From assembly GCA_026418175.1 (NCBI GenBank), contig JAOABX010000012.1:24888-88887 (forward strand): a stretch of 64,000 bases of DNA. The letters run 5' to 3'. The notes beneath the pieces were generated by a model. It was not told the origin of the DNA. It saw only the letters and a list, made by a program, of their open reading frames with translations, and searched no databases. Shown piece by piece: positions 29,111 through 38,309 of this stretch. Every line of letters begins with the position of its first letter. The stretch's first letter is position 1. The DNA is from Flavobacteriales bacterium. GTDB taxonomy: Bacteria; Bacteroidota; Bacteroidia; CAIKAF01. Position numbers and translations under genes: made by a program.

Positions 29111-29832
29111 CACCAAAACCGGTACCCTCGCTCTTCTTTATTCTTATCAATTAGTACAGGCTCTCCGTATTCAGTAGTATCCACAAACAATTCCAGTATC
29201 TGGTATTTGAAAAGCGTATTTTTAGCCCATTCAATGGTGAGTTTATTATCTTTTTCTACCCAGGTTCCTTTTACCGGTACACCCACTTCTGCATTTTCGT
29301 CCCATCCCTGGTATATACAGCTTCCATCCGCTTTTAATTCCAGACGCATTCCGTCAAGATACCAATAGCCGGTAACATCAGAATTCTTTAACGAAGTGCG
29401 CTTTTCCAATCTGAAATCTTTGGCTGCCAGCGAGGTCGTATTATTGGGGGTCCATATACCTTCTGCCACGAAGGTTTTAGGGTCTATACTAAATACAAAA
29501 CTCCCGTCAGTAGGATCACTTCCCGGTTCATACAATTCAAACTTAAACTGATTGTTTTCTTCAGATATAAAGCCTTTTACGTTTCTACGTTTACCTTTAA
29601 CGATATTATAACCAGATACATTTTTTCCGTTAATATAATTGATTGAAAGAATCAGTGTATTATTTTTCCCAAACCTACCTATGTATTCTCCCACCAATTG
29701 TTGCGTGTCAAACTTCTCAATTAAATGTTTATTATCGGCAGGGTGATTTTCTGAAGGAGTAGCAGGTGAATGTTTTTTCCCACAGGAAATTGTAATAAAA
29801 GCCACCAAAAATAAAGCTAGATATTTTTTCAT
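29110..29832 (-). CDS. Putative lipoprotein (240 aa)
   Basis: A signal peptide with lipobox FITISC (Cys17) is followed by a low-complexity linker (about 20-40) and two beta-rich modules (about 48-145 and 150-240) with repeated G-x-W and F-x-L patterns. The second resembles a lipocalin-like domain with GYWYLDGMRLELKADGSCIY. It is the first gene of the operon with DUF2306 and a glycosyltransferase. No specific function is recognised. Confidence 0.75.
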   Translation of the reverse strand: MKKYLALFLVAFITISCGKKHSPATPSENHPADNKHLIEKFDTQQLVGEYIGRFGKNNTLILSINYINGKNVSGYNIVKGKRRNVKGFISEENNQFKFELYEPGSDPTDGSFVFSIDPKTFVAEGIWTPNNTTSLAAKDFRLEKRTSLKNSDVTGYWYLDGMRLELKADGSCIYQGWDENAEVGVPVKGTWVEKDNKLTIEWAKNTLFKYQILELFVDTTEYGEPVLIDKNKEERGYRFW

Positions 29833-29853
29833 GCCAGATTTATTTGAATGAAT

Positions 29854-30552
29854 TTAAACTTCAATCGCCTGTTTTGATTTTTTTTTTACCCAATCCAGCG
29901 CTAGTTTCAATTGTTCATCAGGAGATAGCGCCGAATTATCTAAAACCAATGCATCGGCAGCCTGGCGCAATGGATCTTCCGTACGATGAGTATCTTCATA
30001 ATCACGTATTGCCTGATTATTTCTTACTTCATCCAACGAAATTTCCTTACCAGCAGCTTTTAATTCTTCAAACCTTCGCTTTGCTCGAATCTCAGGATCT
30101 GCCGTCATAAAAATTTTTAATTCTGCATCTGGCATGATCACTGTTCCAATATCTCTGCCATCCATCACCACTCCTTTTTTTTGGGCAATAGCCCGCTGTA
30201 ATTGTTGTAACTTATTTCTTACAGCCCGAAGCTGGCTGATACGACTGGCTAATTCTGCTACCTGTATATTTCGGATTCGAGACTCTACCGATACGCCATT
30301 GAGAAGCACATCTGATTGGCCAGAATCCTTGCTATATTCAAAATCAATATGCAATGATGGGAGAGCGTTAATCAATCCTTCTTTATCCATGGTTCCATCC
30401 GGATGAATTAACCCATGATCTAACGCATACAAGGCTACAGCACGATACATAGCTCCAGTATCAATATAAATATAGCCTAACGTACGAGCCAAAGCTTTAG
30501 CCAATGTACTCTTTCCACAAGAAGAATAACCGTCGATAGCAATATTAATCAA
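29854..30552 (-). CDS. cmk: Cytidylate kinase
   Basis: Cmk phosphorylates CMP and dCMP with ATP. The 232-residue protein has the P-loop GYSSCGKSTLA (8-18), YIDTGAMYRAVAL (about 29-41), the MDGRDIGTVIMPDAELKIF motif in the NMP-binding part and the lid segment RAKRRFEEL. The start appears to be TTG at 30552, directly in front of the first strand (INIAIDG), because no ATG is placed suitably. Confidence 0.96.
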   Translation of the reverse strand: MINIAIDGYSSCGKSTLAKALARTLGYIYIDTGAMYRAVALYALDHGLIHPDGTMDKEGLINALPSLHIDFEYSKDSGQSDVLLNGVSVESRIRNIQVAELASRISQLRAVRNKLQQLQRAIAQKKGVVMDGRDIGTVIMPDAELKIFMTADPEIRAKRRFEELKAAGKEISLDEVRNNQAIRDYEDTHRTEDPLRQAADALVLDNSALSPDEQLKLALDWVKKKSKQAIEV

Positions 30553-30801
30553 GGAAAAAATTTTGAATAAAATTACATTATAATCCTGAATTTCCTATCT
30601 GCATTATTTATTGTAGTCTTAATTATATTACAACCATAGCTTTAATATAACTTATAAACTTAATTTTATATCATGGTTGTGTTATAAATCATTATTAGTT
30701 CTTTAAATATAGTTCCAATCATGTGTTAAAATACAAATTATGATTTATCTTTTTATTCAACCCAGAATAAAATACCTTGACATCATTTTCTTAAAGTTCA
30801 T

Positions 30802-32931
30802 CTAATCAACCTTTTGGTTAAATAGGGCCTGTTTTACCTTTCGGTGAATTCCAAAACGATAGCGAACTTGAACTTTTACTTCCGTACGTGTATTGCCATC
30901 AATTTCATCCAGTCCGCTGCCAATGGTTTGACGATTAAGAAAATATGATTGCGCTATGCGAAACCAAACGCTTAACCCTTTTATAATTTCATACTTCGCC
31001 TGTATATAAAATCGCATGCCCTGATAAAAATATGCAGGCACAGAAAAACTATATAACACATCGTTTTCATATGCATACAATCGGGTATCAAAATCATCGG
31101 TATTAAAAACCGCAAGGCGTGCTGAAACATCCAGTGGAACAATGTCAGGTTTATAAACTACATCTTGATAAATCAAAAACCCCCATCGAAAAGGTTTATC
31201 CGGCTGTTCAAGAGTAATCAATTCAATACGATTTTTTAGTTTGAGTTGTTTACTAACTTCAAAAGTAAAATTAAACCGATAATTTGTCCTCACAACATCA
31301 ATGATAGGCTCAATAAATTCATCCTGAATGGTTGAATTTTGCTGCGTATTACTTCGCCGAATTCGTAAATACGTTTCCGTTCGACGATTAGGTGCATACG
31401 TGGCTTGCAATAAAAATTCATAGCCGGTTGATGGTGCATCTACATTGTATCGCAACCATGGAAATTGAAAAACATCCACATATCCCATCAAATTAAATTT
31501 TTGTATTGGATTGGCTGTAAACCCAAGATATACACCACGTTCATTTTGTGCTTCACTGCGTTCGCCAAACGCATTGGAATTCATGTTTTGATATTTCTTT
31601 GAATACTCTCGGATTACAAACGACAAACCAAAATTTCCCGATAAATTGGCTTGAACTCCTTGTAAAAATGCATGTGCCCCATGTTGATCCAATGCCAATT
31701 CACCAAAGAGATAAAATTTTCCAACGAGCCAATTGTAATCTATTCCAATATTAAACAACCTATCTCCCCGAAAACGATATAAATTATACAACTGATTATC
31801 AAGCACCAATTCTGCTGAATAGTGAGTATACACGCCCGTTATACCAACATTCCACTTTTTGGCTCTATACATAATATTTCCCCCTGTAAGTAATTCATAT
31901 ATTCTATTTTTTTTATTCAATTCATTCAAGGTACGATGCAAGCCTGATTCGTAAAAAGATGAAAATTGAAGAGCGGCCCCGGTCAGGCTATCAACGTTAG
32001 TAATAGTTGCACTTAGCGGCTTGTATGATACAAATCCTGTTACAGTTACGGGGCCAATTTTGGCTTCAGCTGCAGCCCCGCGGTTAAAAAAGGCTTGGTT
32101 TGTTGCGGTGTATGGCCGTATGCCCGACGGGAACCGTTTGATGTTCATGGCCAATGCTGTACGCCGAAAACCAAATCCTGTCCAAAGTGTTAGTCCTTGT
32201 CCGAATTGCAAATTATAATCTCCTATTGCAATTTTTTTTAATATACCGATATCTTTCAGAAAAAGGTGTCCAGCATAAAAATCAAAACCATAGGGCTGCG
32301 TACCTGAAAAAAACTCTTCTCCACGGTCTTTTTTAGCCACAAAACCCACGCTCACTCGATCTCGATAGGTAAAACGATAACGAAAAAAAACTTGTGACGG
32401 GTCACCCAAATATCCGGCCGTATTGTTTGTATCATTCATCAAAAAACCTTTTGACTTTTCTAAAATTTGAGTGTATCGGGCAACTAGCTCATGTTTACCA
32501 TATTGAAATATATCTTTAAGTTTAAGTGATTTTTGCTGTTTGGGAGGATACACATCAATAAAAGGCAGTATAGAATAAATGGTTTCATCATTCCAACCTG
32601 GAATAAACTGAATTTCATAAATACTTAGCAAAGGTCCGTGTCGATGGATATATTCAAACAAACTGTTTATTTGTAGTTCATTTAGCAAATACAATTGTTT
32701 CAACTCTTCGGGCTTGGTTTGATTCAGGTTTATTGGATGATCATAGTAATAATTCAAATCTTCAAGCAACGCTGTAAAATCAATTTCTTGTTCGGTAGTT
32801 TCAGAAATGGTTTCAATGAATCGTTCAATGATATTCTCTTTCACCGGATCTGATTTTCCTGTTTGGCCGTTTGATGTAAAACAAACCATCATTAAGGCCA
32901 TCACATAGAATATGGCTGCCAGTTTCTTCAT
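30802..32931 (-). CDS. Outer-membrane barrel protein with N-terminal helix-hairpin-helix
   Basis: The 709-residue product has a signal peptide (about 1-22), then a ComEA-like helix-hairpin-helix region (about 50-125: INLNQTKPEELKQL and a second LLSIYEIQFIPGW unit), then a long beta-barrel (about 150-700). HHH domains usually bind DNA; in an exported barrel protein this would suggest DNA handling at the surface, but that is speculative. Proteins of this layout occur widely in Bacteroidota. Its start overlaps the stop of the PorV/PorQ-like gene by one base (TAATG). The 249-bp AT-rich spacer after it holds only a weak 8-bp inverted repeat (30630-30637 with 30673-30680). Confidence 0.85.
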   Translation of the reverse strand: MKKLAAIFYVMALMMVCFTSNGQTGKSDPVKENIIERFIETISETTEQEIDFTALLEDLNYYYDHPINLNQTKPEELKQLYLLNELQINSLFEYIHRHGPLLSIYEIQFIPGWNDETIYSILPFIDVYPPKQQKSLKLKDIFQYGKHELVARYTQILEKSKGFLMNDTNNTAGYLGDPSQVFFRYRFTYRDRVSVGFVAKKDRGEEFFSGTQPYGFDFYAGHLFLKDIGILKKIAIGDYNLQFGQGLTLWTGFGFRRTALAMNIKRFPSGIRPYTATNQAFFNRGAAAEAKIGPVTVTGFVSYKPLSATITNVDSLTGAALQFSSFYESGLHRTLNELNKKNRIYELLTGGNIMYRAKKWNVGITGVYTHYSAELVLDNQLYNLYRFRGDRLFNIGIDYNWLVGKFYLFGELALDQHGAHAFLQGVQANLSGNFGLSFVIREYSKKYQNMNSNAFGERSEAQNERGVYLGFTANPIQKFNLMGYVDVFQFPWLRYNVDAPSTGYEFLLQATYAPNRRTETYLRIRRSNTQQNSTIQDEFIEPIIDVVRTNYRFNFTFEVSKQLKLKNRIELITLEQPDKPFRWGFLIYQDVVYKPDIVPLDVSARLAVFNTDDFDTRLYAYENDVLYSFSVPAYFYQGMRFYIQAKYEIIKGLSVWFRIAQSYFLNRQTIGSGLDEIDGNTRTEVKVQVRYRFGIHRKVKQALFNQKVD

Positions 32932-33755
32932 TATTTACCAAACTTATAACTTAACGAAGCCTGAGGCGAAAATCCCAATATTGGTTGCCAGGCAGCAGCA
33001 GCATCTAACTTAAATCCTTTAATCATCAACCCAAATCCAAATGTGGGCGAAACTGGATTGGAGCTAAAGCCTATGCGAAAAAATAATTGTTCAATAGCAT
33101 GATATTCTACCCCTAAACGAATAATGGGATGAAAATCCAAGTCTGCCTGTAATTCAGATGTGGCCAATACTTTTTCATGAAACGCATACGAAGTTCCCAA
33201 TCGAAAAATGGTAGGAATTTTTTCTCGATTATAATCAGCCAGCGGGGTTCGGGTGGGATTAAACACATGTGCTGCGATGACCCATCGAGACAGCGGCTTC
33301 ACCTGAAATGAAATTTCGCCAGATGCTGTAACCAAATCACCATATCCCTCACCAATGTGAATCCAATGTATATTAAATTGAATGCCAGCAGAAAAAATAG
33401 GGCCAAAGTTTCGGGCATAGGCTAATCCAAATTTATTTTCATTGTATTGTGAATATCCAAACCGGTTGAAATTTAAGTCAAAACACCCAATTTTTTTTAT
33501 TGGTATAACTAATGCTAACCCTTGGCTGCTTAATTCAGGAAGCAAAAAACGATTTTCATAATAGACTGCGGCTTCCATTTGATTGAGCCATGCCAGTCCA
33601 GCTTGATTATTAAAAGAAGACCAAACATCACTTAATGAAACGGATGCATTTCCTAAAGCTGCTGACCGGGCACCCACCGGCGAATTTTGTGCAATAGATA
33701 CACCTGATAAAATGAAAGTACAATAAACAATATGAATAAACTTGGGTTGGCTCAT
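32931..33755 (-). CDS. PorV/PorQ-like outer-membrane protein
   Basis: The 274-residue product has a signal peptide (about 1-22, ending SIAQ) and an opening GARSAALGNASVSLSDVWSS followed by NNQAGLAWL. This is typical of PorV/PorQ (UPF0164) barrels, which serve type IX secretion or FadL-like transport in Bacteroidota. It is shorter than PorV (about 380) and no other type IX secretion gene is next to it, so the role is uncertain. It forms a two-gene operon with the HHH-barrel protein. Confidence 0.8.
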   Translation of the reverse strand: MSQPKFIHIVYCTFILSGVSIAQNSPVGARSAALGNASVSLSDVWSSFNNQAGLAWLNQMEAAVYYENRFLLPELSSQGLALVIPIKKIGCFDLNFNRFGYSQYNENKFGLAYARNFGPIFSAGIQFNIHWIHIGEGYGDLVTASGEISFQVKPLSRWVIAAHVFNPTRTPLADYNREKIPTIFRLGTSYAFHEKVLATSELQADLDFHPIIRLGVEYHAIEQLFFRIGFSSNPVSPTFGFGLMIKGFKLDAAAAWQPILGFSPQASLSYKFGK

Positions 33756-33781
33756 ATTAATTATTTGAAATACCCGGTGAA

Positions 33782-34294
33782 CTACTTCACCTGATAATGG
33801 TATTCCAAATTATCAAAATCTTTCACAGTTTCCAAAACTTTTTGTGTCAATTCTTTCTTAAACGACTGAATGCGTTGATAAGTATCTGGATGATGAAGAG
33901 CAATGATTTTAGCTGCCAGGATGCCTGCATTTTTAGCAGCATTTAATGCTACCGTAGCAACTGGAATACCGTTTGGCATTTGTAGGATAGAGAGGATTGA
34001 ATCCCATCCATCAATTGAATTGCTGGATTTAATGGGCACACCAATTACCGGAAGGGGTGTTATGGAAGCAACCATGCCAGGCAAATGGGCAGCGCCACCG
34101 GCACCCGCAATAATTACCTGAATGCCCCGATCCGCTGCCTGTTCAGCATATTGCATCATTCGGTGTGGAGTACGATGAGCTGAAACAACTGTAATTTCAA
34201 ATGGAATCTGCATTTCTTCCAAAAAATCAGCGGCATCCTTCATTACCGAAAGATCGCTTTTACTGCCCATGATGATTCCAACCAGTGGTTTCAT
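33782..34294 (-). CDS. purE: N5-carboxyaminoimidazole ribonucleotide mutase
   Basis: PurE converts N5-CAIR to CAIR in purine synthesis. The 170 residues match class I PurE: GIIMGSKSDLSVM (6-18) binds the phosphate, SAHRTPHRM (about 39-47) holds the catalytic His, and AGAGGAAHLPGMVA and GVPIKS follow. Cytoplasmic. No purK is seen beside it. It begins just after the terminator of the upstream zinc-ribbon gene. Confidence 0.97.
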   Translation of the reverse strand: MKPLVGIIMGSKSDLSVMKDAADFLEEMQIPFEITVVSAHRTPHRMMQYAEQAADRGIQVIIAGAGGAAHLPGMVASITPLPVIGVPIKSSNSIDGWDSILSILQMPNGIPVATVALNAAKNAGILAAKIIALHHPDTYQRIQSFKKELTQKVLETVKDFDNLEYHYQVK

Positions 34295-34310
34295 TGTATG
34301 TGTATTTAAA

Positions 34311-34332
34311 CAAAAAACCCCCGGAACGGGGG
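34311..34332 (-). terminator. Rho-independent terminator of the zinc-ribbon gene
   Basis: The stem CCCCCG/CGGGGG (34318-34323 with 34327-34332) has a 3-base loop and is followed by six T on the minus strand. It lies 5 bases after the stop at 34337. Confidence 0.85.
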
Positions 34333-34336
34333 AGAA

Positions 34337-35134
34337 TTATTTTACCATTTTCTTGATTTTTTCTTCTTCTTCCGAAGCCAAAACTGCATCTACAATAACT
34401 CGTCCACAATGCTCACAAACAAGAATCTTTTTCCGCTGTGCAATATCAATTTGGCGTTGTGGAGGGATCTTGTTAAAGCAGCCACCGCATGAATCACGCT
34501 CGATAGATACTACTGCTAGTCCATTGAATGAATTAGAACGAATACGCTTATACGCTGTGAGGTAACGCTCTTCAATGTACTTTTCAAATTCTTTTGATTT
34601 CTCTATTAATACTTGCTCTTCTTTTTCAGTTTCAGCAATAATATCGTCAAGTTCACCTTTTTTATGTTTTAAATCTTCTTTACGATCGGACAACTTCTTC
34701 TCAAGTTCTTCAATATTTTTTTTAATCATTTCAATCTTCGCCTTATACTCCTTAATGCGTTTTTCAGCCAGCTGAATTTCTAAATTTTGGTATTCAATTT
34801 CTTTTGAAAGAGAATCAAATTCTCGATTATTTCGTACGTTGGCTTGCTGCTGCTCATACTTCTTAATCAGGGCCTGACTTTCTTTGATCGCATTTTTTCG
34901 ATTAGAAATTTCAGCTTCAACCGATGCCTGTTCGTCTTTCATTTTATTTATTCGGGTTTCCAGACCGGCTATTTCATCTTCCAAGTCTTGAACTTCCAAG
35001 GGTAATTCTCCGCGTACAGTGCGAATTCTGTCAATTTTTGAATCAATCAACTGCAAGTCGTAAAGTGCTCTCAGTTTATCTTCAACTGACATTTCCTTTG
35101 GATCCACAACTGTTGCTGATGCTTTTTTAGTCAT
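34337..35134 (-). CDS. Coiled-coil protein with C-terminal C4 zinc ribbon
   Basis: The 265-residue cytoplasmic protein is helical and coiled-coil from about 20 to 195, ending in a zinc ribbon with Cys216, Cys219, Cys240 and Cys243 (CGGC...CEHCG). This is the family often annotated as C4-type zinc ribbon protein and found next to Nif3-like genes, as here (the two genes are 2 bases apart). The role is not established; nucleic-acid or ribosome contact is commonly suggested. Confidence 0.92.
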   Translation of the reverse strand: MTKKASATVVDPKEMSVEDKLRALYDLQLIDSKIDRIRTVRGELPLEVQDLEDEIAGLETRINKMKDEQASVEAEISNRKNAIKESQALIKKYEQQQANVRNNREFDSLSKEIEYQNLEIQLAEKRIKEYKAKIEMIKKNIEELEKKLSDRKEDLKHKKGELDDIIAETEKEEQVLIEKSKEFEKYIEERYLTAYKRIRSNSFNGLAVVSIERDSCGGCFNKIPPQRQIDIAQRKKILVCEHCGRVIVDAVLASEEEEKIKKMVK

Positions 35135-35136
35135 AA

Positions 35137-36228
35137 TTACAGGTAATTAACCGGATTTGTATTGGTATTTGAAATTAGGACGGCAAATGTAGGAAATTTT
35201 TTCTGAATTTCATGCGCCAGCAAATCTTTTGTAAATTGTTCAGTTTCAAAATGTCCTGCGTCTACCAGGAGAATTTTACCATCGGCTTCAAAAAAGTCAT
35301 GGTATTTAATATCTGCCGTTATAAAAACATCGGCACCGGCTTTTATTGCATCTTTCAAAAGAAAAAATCCGGCTCCACCACATACAGCTACTCGTTGAAC
35401 CTTATGTTTTATCGGAGCAGTGTATCGTAACATAGGAATACTCAATGAATTTTTCACATTTTGTAATAAATCCATTACCTCCTTGGGTTCGGGCAAATTT
35501 CCTATCATACCAGAACCTACCATTTGATAGCTATTTTGCAATTCAATAACCTCATATGCTATTTCCTCATAGGGGTGAGAATTCCGCAACGCTTGTAGAA
35601 TTTCTGTTTGAAGATATGCCGGGAAAACAACTTCTAGTTTTCTTTCAGGCTCTGTATGCCGTTTTCCAATTTGACCAACAAACGGATTGGCCTGGTCGTT
35701 TGCTTTGAATGTACCTAGTCCTTCCGTAGTAAAACTACATTCTGAGTAATTACCAATATTCCCTGCTCCGGCAGCAAATAATGCATTACTTACATGCTCA
35801 TGGTGCGAAGCAGGTACATATGTGTATAATTTACATAATAATTTCGTTTTGGGCTGAAGAATCTGTGGATTTTGAATATTTAATCTTCTGCATAATTCAG
35901 CATTCACACCATAATGTACATTATCCAGGTTGGTATGAAGTGCAATAATGCTAATGTTATTTCGTATGGCTTTAAGCAAGGCACGCTCAATATAATTAGC
36001 ACCAATGATGCGTTTAATGCCTTTAAAGAGTATGGGGTGATGAGCAATAACGGCATTACATTTCTTTTGGATAGCTTCTTCAATGACTTCTTCTGTACAA
36101 TCTAGTGAAACCAAAATACCGGTTAGAAATTCCTCTCCTTTCACTAACAAACCAACATTGTCATATTCTTCATGGTATTCTACTGGAGCAAATTCTTGCA
36201 CCCATTTAAGCAAATCCTGTAATTTCAT
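35137..36228 (-). CDS. Nif3-like dinuclear metal centre hexameric protein
   Basis: The 363-residue protein has the conserved metal ligands His63-His64 (AHHPILFKG), Asp102 (HTNLDN) and the C-terminal DAGHFETE. A middle insertion domain (about 130-235) is found in the longer members. Proteins of this family are annotated GTP cyclohydrolase I type 2/Nif3, but the physiological reaction is unclear. It is upstream of and probably cotranscribed with the zinc-ribbon protein. Confidence 0.95.
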   Translation of the reverse strand: MKLQDLLKWVQEFAPVEYHEEYDNVGLLVKGEEFLTGILVSLDCTEEVIEEAIQKKCNAVIAHHPILFKGIKRIIGANYIERALLKAIRNNISIIALHTNLDNVHYGVNAELCRRLNIQNPQILQPKTKLLCKLYTYVPASHHEHVSNALFAAGAGNIGNYSECSFTTEGLGTFKANDQANPFVGQIGKRHTEPERKLEVVFPAYLQTEILQALRNSHPYEEIAYEVIELQNSYQMVGSGMIGNLPEPKEVMDLLQNVKNSLSIPMLRYTAPIKHKVQRVAVCGGAGFFLLKDAIKAGADVFITADIKYHDFFEADGKILLVDAGHFETEQFTKDLLAHEIQKKFPTFAVLISNTNTNPVNYL

Positions 36229-36252
36229 TGCATTTTTTTATGATAATAAAAG

Positions 36253-36260
36253 CAAATGTA
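36253..36260 (-). promoter_or_regulatory. TAnnTTTG -7 element of the Nif3/zinc-ribbon operon
   Basis: TACATTTG on the minus strand, 24 bases before the ATG at 36228; no good -33 partner. Confidence 0.5.
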
Positions 36261-36305
36261 ATATTCAAGACCAGCATTATTAATAAATGAAATTGTTAAA
36301 AAATA

Positions 36306-36336
36306 TTTGCATTTTAAAAGTAAAAATATAATTTTG
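36306..36336 (+). promoter_or_regulatory. Full Bacteroidota promoter of lpxK-punA
   Basis: TTTG at 36306-36309, 19 bases, then TAATTTTG at 36329-36336: exact -33 and -7 elements at consensus spacing, 33 bases before the proposed TTG start. Confidence 0.75.
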
Positions 36337-36369
36337 AAGACAATCGACCCTTGGCTATGAAAAACCCCT

Positions 36370-37446
36370 TTGAAAGCTATTAAAATAATATTACTCCCTC
36401 TATCATTTGTATATGAAATTATTATACAAATCAGAAATTATTTATTCAATGCTGGTATTTTTAAGTCACATTCATTTTCCCGTCCAGTTTTGTTAATTGG
36501 CAACCTAACATGCGGAGGAACTGGCAAAACCCCACATGTAGAAACCTTGATTCGTATTTTACAGAGTGAAAAAATTCCTTGCGCTGCTATTAGTAGAGGA
36601 TACGGTAGAAAATCACATGGATTTCAGTGGGTTGAAGTAACAGATGATTATTTAAAAACAGGTGATGAACCATTGCAGGTAAAACAAAAATTTCCACAAA
36701 TTCCGGTAGCTGTAGACGGGAATAGAATTCGAGGCATTACCCGTATTTTACAAGAACATCCGGATGTTAAAGCAATTGTAATGGATGATGGGTTTCAACA
36801 TCGAAAAGTAAAACCATCACTATCCATCTTATTAATGGATTATGAAGAATTAGATAAAAAGAATTTTCTATTGCCCGCCGGAACACTTCGAGAGCCCCTC
36901 TCATCAGCTTCAAGAGCTGATATAATAATTGTAACAAAAACGCCGGCATTTTTTACTCCACTAGAAAAGCGTTTGTTAAAAGACCGCATGAAATGTTACG
37001 CTTCACAACAGGTATTTTTTACAACCATGCAAAATGGAGAATTACTTTCGGTGGTTGAATTGGGAAAACCTGCCTTGTTTAATAAAGAATATTATAAAGA
37101 ACGAAAATATCAAGTACTTTTGGTTACCGGTATTGCCAATCCTGCTCCACTAGAACAATATATCAAAGAAAATTTTATATTGGCCAAACACTTGCGTTTT
37201 GCTGATCATCATTGCTACACTAAAAATGATATCGAAAAAATTAAAGAATCTTTTCATCAAATAACCGATGAAAAAAAACTTATTATTACCACTGAAAAAG
37301 ATGCCATGCGCCTCAACAGTGCCAGTTTGCGAACTCTTTACAATGATTTACCTTTGTTCTACCTGGGGGTAGATGTAAAATTTCATCAGCAGGATTATGA
37401 ATCTTTTAAAAAAATCATTGTAGATCATGTGGCCAAGTTTCGATGA
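36370..37446 (+). CDS. lpxK: Tetraacyldisaccharide 4'-kinase
   Basis: LpxK phosphorylates the lipid A precursor at the 4' position at the inner membrane. The 358-residue protein has an N-terminal membrane anchor (about 5-25), the variant P-loop GNLTCGGTGKTPH (44-56) and the DDGFQHRK motif (139-146). The start is TTG at 36370: the in-frame triplet TGA at 36358 blocks any longer form, and the first residues align with normal LpxK N-termini. The nearby ATG at 36357 is in another frame and opens only an 8-codon reading frame. The 3' end overlaps punA by 20 bases. Confidence 0.95.
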   Translation: MKAIKIILLPLSFVYEIIIQIRNYLFNAGIFKSHSFSRPVLLIGNLTCGGTGKTPHVETLIRILQSEKIPCAAISRGYGRKSHGFQWVEVTDDYLKTGDEPLQVKQKFPQIPVAVDGNRIRGITRILQEHPDVKAIVMDDGFQHRKVKPSLSILLMDYEELDKKNFLLPAGTLREPLSSASRADIIIVTKTPAFFTPLEKRLLKDRMKCYASQQVFFTTMQNGELLSVVELGKPALFNKEYYKERKYQVLLVTGIANPAPLEQYIKENFILAKHLRFADHHCYTKNDIEKIKESFHQITDEKKLIITTEKDAMRLNSASLRTLYNDLPLFYLGVDVKFHQQDYESFKKIIVDHVAKFR

Positions 37447-38245
37447 AGCAGTAGCATATATTCAATCAAAAACCAAAATTCATCCGGTAACTGGGATTAT
37501 TCTTGGTTCTGGCTTAGGGGGGCTGGTACATGAACTGCATGTTGATGTTTCGATACCTTATGCAGAGATTCCAAATTTTCCGATTTCAACAGTAGAAGGT
37601 CATAAAGGAAGGCTAATTTTGGGATATTTAAACGACATCCCTGTAGTAGTTATGCAAGGGCGTTTTCATTACTATGAAGGATATACGATGCAACAAGTTT
37701 GCTTTCCGGTTCGGGTAATGAAATTGCTAGGAGCGGAAAAGCTTCTAGTATCTAACGCCGCCGGTGGCATGAACCCTAATTTTCAAGTAGGCGATTTAAT
37801 GCTTATTCGTGACCATATCAACCTATTTCCTGAAAATCCGCTACGGGGAACTAATGATTCAACCTGGGGGCCGCGATTTCCTGATATGAGTCATGCCTAT
37901 AACAAACAATTCATTGAGCATGCCGAAAATATCGCTCATTCACTTTCCATTGCTATCCATAAAGGAGTATATGCCGGAGTTCCCGGCCCATGCTTTGAAA
38001 CTCCGGCCGAATACAAATACTTACGAATTATTGGTGCAGATGCTGTAGGAATGAGCACCGTACCTGAAATTATTACTGCCGTTCATGCCGGAATGCAATG
38101 TTTTGGTATTTCAGTAATTACTGACTTGGGGCTTGAAGGTGAGGTACACCGTGTTACTCACGAAGAAGTAATGAAAGCAGCACATCAGGCTGAAAAAAAA
38201 ATGACTGCATTATTCAAAGAATTGATCAAAAAAATAAATAATTAG
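37427..38245 (+). CDS. punA: Purine-nucleoside phosphorylase
   Basis: This enzyme splits purine nucleosides with phosphate for salvage. The 272-residue protein has the trimeric PNP signatures: GIILGSGLGGL (phosphate site), the VEGHKGRL loop, VMQGRFHYYEGY, SNAAGGMNP, GVYAGVPGPCFETPAEY and a MSTVPE segment. The residues before VITDLGLEG fit the guanosine/inosine type. Translation starts inside the 3' end of lpxK (20-base overlap). Cytoplasmic. Confidence 0.95.
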   Translation: MWPSFDEAVAYIQSKTKIHPVTGIILGSGLGGLVHELHVDVSIPYAEIPNFPISTVEGHKGRLILGYLNDIPVVVMQGRFHYYEGYTMQQVCFPVRVMKLLGAEKLLVSNAAGGMNPNFQVGDLMLIRDHINLFPENPLRGTNDSTWGPRFPDMSHAYNKQFIEHAENIAHSLSIAIHKGVYAGVPGPCFETPAEYKYLRIIGADAVGMSTVPEIITAVHAGMQCFGISVITDLGLEGEVHRVTHEEVMKAAHQAEKKMTALFKELIKKINN

Positions 38246-38309
38246 ATTTTTAGTATGAGTAATTAAACCGTGAGGATGCAGTGTAAAACTTACATTTTTT
38301 TAATACATC

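Noticed and set aside
36357-36372. A frameshift separating an ATG start from lpxK
   Set aside because: The TTG start gives an N-terminus that aligns with normal LpxK, so no frameshift needs to be assumed.
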